From Trichobilharzia regenti (Eukaryota > Platyhelminthes > Trematoda > Strigeidida > Schistosomatidae): a stretch of DNA of 64,000 nucleotides. The notes under the pieces are model-generated. The model did not search any database, had not been told where the DNA came from, and saw nothing but the letters and a program-made list of their open reading frames with translations. The stretch lies in the NCBI GenBank assembly GCA_944472135.2, contig OX235270.1, positions 54,069,267 through 54,133,266 of the forward strand, read 5' to 3'. Shown here piece by piece: positions 63,570 through 64,000 of this stretch. The stretch's first letter is position 1. The number at the start of each line of letters is the position of its first letter. Both the position numbers and the translations under genes were made by a program.

Positions 63570-63749
63570 TGTTCTATAATAGAACAACACAGACGGTATC
63601 AGATATCAAGCACACGGGGTGAGGTGAGAAGCAGAACGCGACAGGAAAGTTCAAAAGATGTATATATTTACAACAAAGAGCTAGGCCTTTAGTATTCAGC
63701 AGCCACCAGTTTTTGAATTTGCGCCTGCTCTTGAGTTCGAACTACTACA
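63570..63749 (-). repeat. LTR 4 (5' LTR of unit 3, array edge)
   Basis: 180 bp. Shares CCTTTAG with LTR 3 but starts TGTAGTAGTTCGAAC on the reverse strand, closer to LTR 1. Right flank begins CCAAG, with no matching duplication at the left edge. Confidence 0.92.
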
Positions 63750-63817
63750 CCAAGTAATGTAGTATAGCCCCAAGGATACCTTTCAATTAAATGATAGGAT
63801 AAAACACTTGCGCGCAA

Positions 63818-63822
<5 letters not shown>

Positions 63823-63854
<32 letters not shown>
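63823..63854. repeat. (TA)n microsatellite
   Basis: About 16 TA units just outside the LTR array. Confidence 0.95.
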
Positions 63855-63859
<5 letters not shown>

Positions 63860-64000
63860 CACTTAATGTTTCATCTTTATTCCCTAATGTACCTTTGGTG
63901 GAAACCGACGAAGACATCTGCGAACAGATTATAAACAAGTGGCAACTGACTTTCAACCCAGACAAGTGCGGTATAACCCACCTTGGACGCTGGAAACCGA
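63855..64000 (+). pseudogene. Retroelement RT fragment at the window edge, apparently chimeric
   Basis: One open frame reads ASLNVSSLFPNVPLVETDED, the start of a Penelope-like RT palm motif, then ICEQI. It continues NKWQLTFNPDKCGITHLGR, which is the motif after the catalytic box in CR1/L2-like non-LTR RTs. The sequence runs off the window. Either two fragments were fused or a single RT has an internal deletion. Confidence 0.45.

Larger units (their letters stand above)
59095..63749 (-). mobile_element. Ty3/gypsy LTR retrotransposon, unit 3 (pol interrupted)
   Basis: Same organisation and length. It carries the same integrase nonsense codon (60,219-60,221) as unit 2 and is nearly identical to it, with about ten substitutions noticed over 4.5 kb. 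Confidence 0.92.

Noticed and set aside
50396..63622. Numerous plus-strand ORFs of 60-116 codons across the LTR array
   Set aside because: They lie opposite gag-pro and pol, repeat with the 4,475-bp period, and show no domains. They are shadows of the coding strand.
1..64000. CRISPR arrays, operons, bacterial promoters or ribosome binding sites
   Set aside because: Intron-containing genes and metazoan retroelements show nuclear animal DNA. No spaced short direct repeats of CRISPR type were seen; the regular repeats are SINEs, LTRs and microsatellites.

Overview
The window is animal DNA, almost certainly from a schistosome blood fluke (Schistosoma or a close relative). The base composition is AT-rich. 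Short exons are separated by multi-kilobase introns with GT...AG borders. The DNA is crowded with trematode-type repeats: tRNA-derived SINEs carrying hammerhead ribozymes, Penelope-like elements with a GIY-YIG domain, non-LTR reverse transcriptase fragments, a Ty3/gypsy LTR element and (TA)n tracts. There is no bacterial gene organisation. The species call is an inference from these families.

Layout. At 63-182 (+) lies the last coding exon of a sodium-coupled carboxylate transporter of the SLC13 type. From about 600 to 28,150 I see no firmly supported host gene. This stretch holds decayed Penelope-like copies on both strands, non-LTR fragments, SINEs, a 430-bp repeat in three copies, a near-perfect palindrome made of two SINEs, and one weak candidate exon near 21.7 kb.

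From 28,226 to 49,431 (+) lies a seven-exon gene that I could splice without a frame break. It encodes a 629-residue GMC-family flavoenzyme, best called mitochondrial choline dehydrogenase. Its introns (0.8-5.4 kb) contain SINEs, Penelope and non-LTR fragments, (TA)n tracts and a 118-bp-arm foldback.

From about 50,145 to 63,749 (-) lies a tandem array of one Ty3/gypsy LTR retrotransposon: four 180-bp LTRs and three 4,295-bp internal regions in the pattern LTR-int-LTR-int-LTR-int-LTR, with a period of exactly 4,475 bp. Each unit encodes a Gag-protease ORF and an RT-RNase H-integrase ORF one frame back. The left copy has an open pol. The middle and right copies share one nonsense codon inside the integrase, so they descend from a common mutated unit. 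The right edge (63,750-64,000) is flank with a (TA)n tract and a fragment of retroelement RT.

The two host genes have no evident functional link beyond metabolite transport and oxidation. The mobile elements dominate the window. The points most worth following are the tandem LTR array with its frame change inside the RT, the SINE palindrome with two opposed hammerhead ribozymes, and an open frame running upstream of the choline dehydrogenase ATG.
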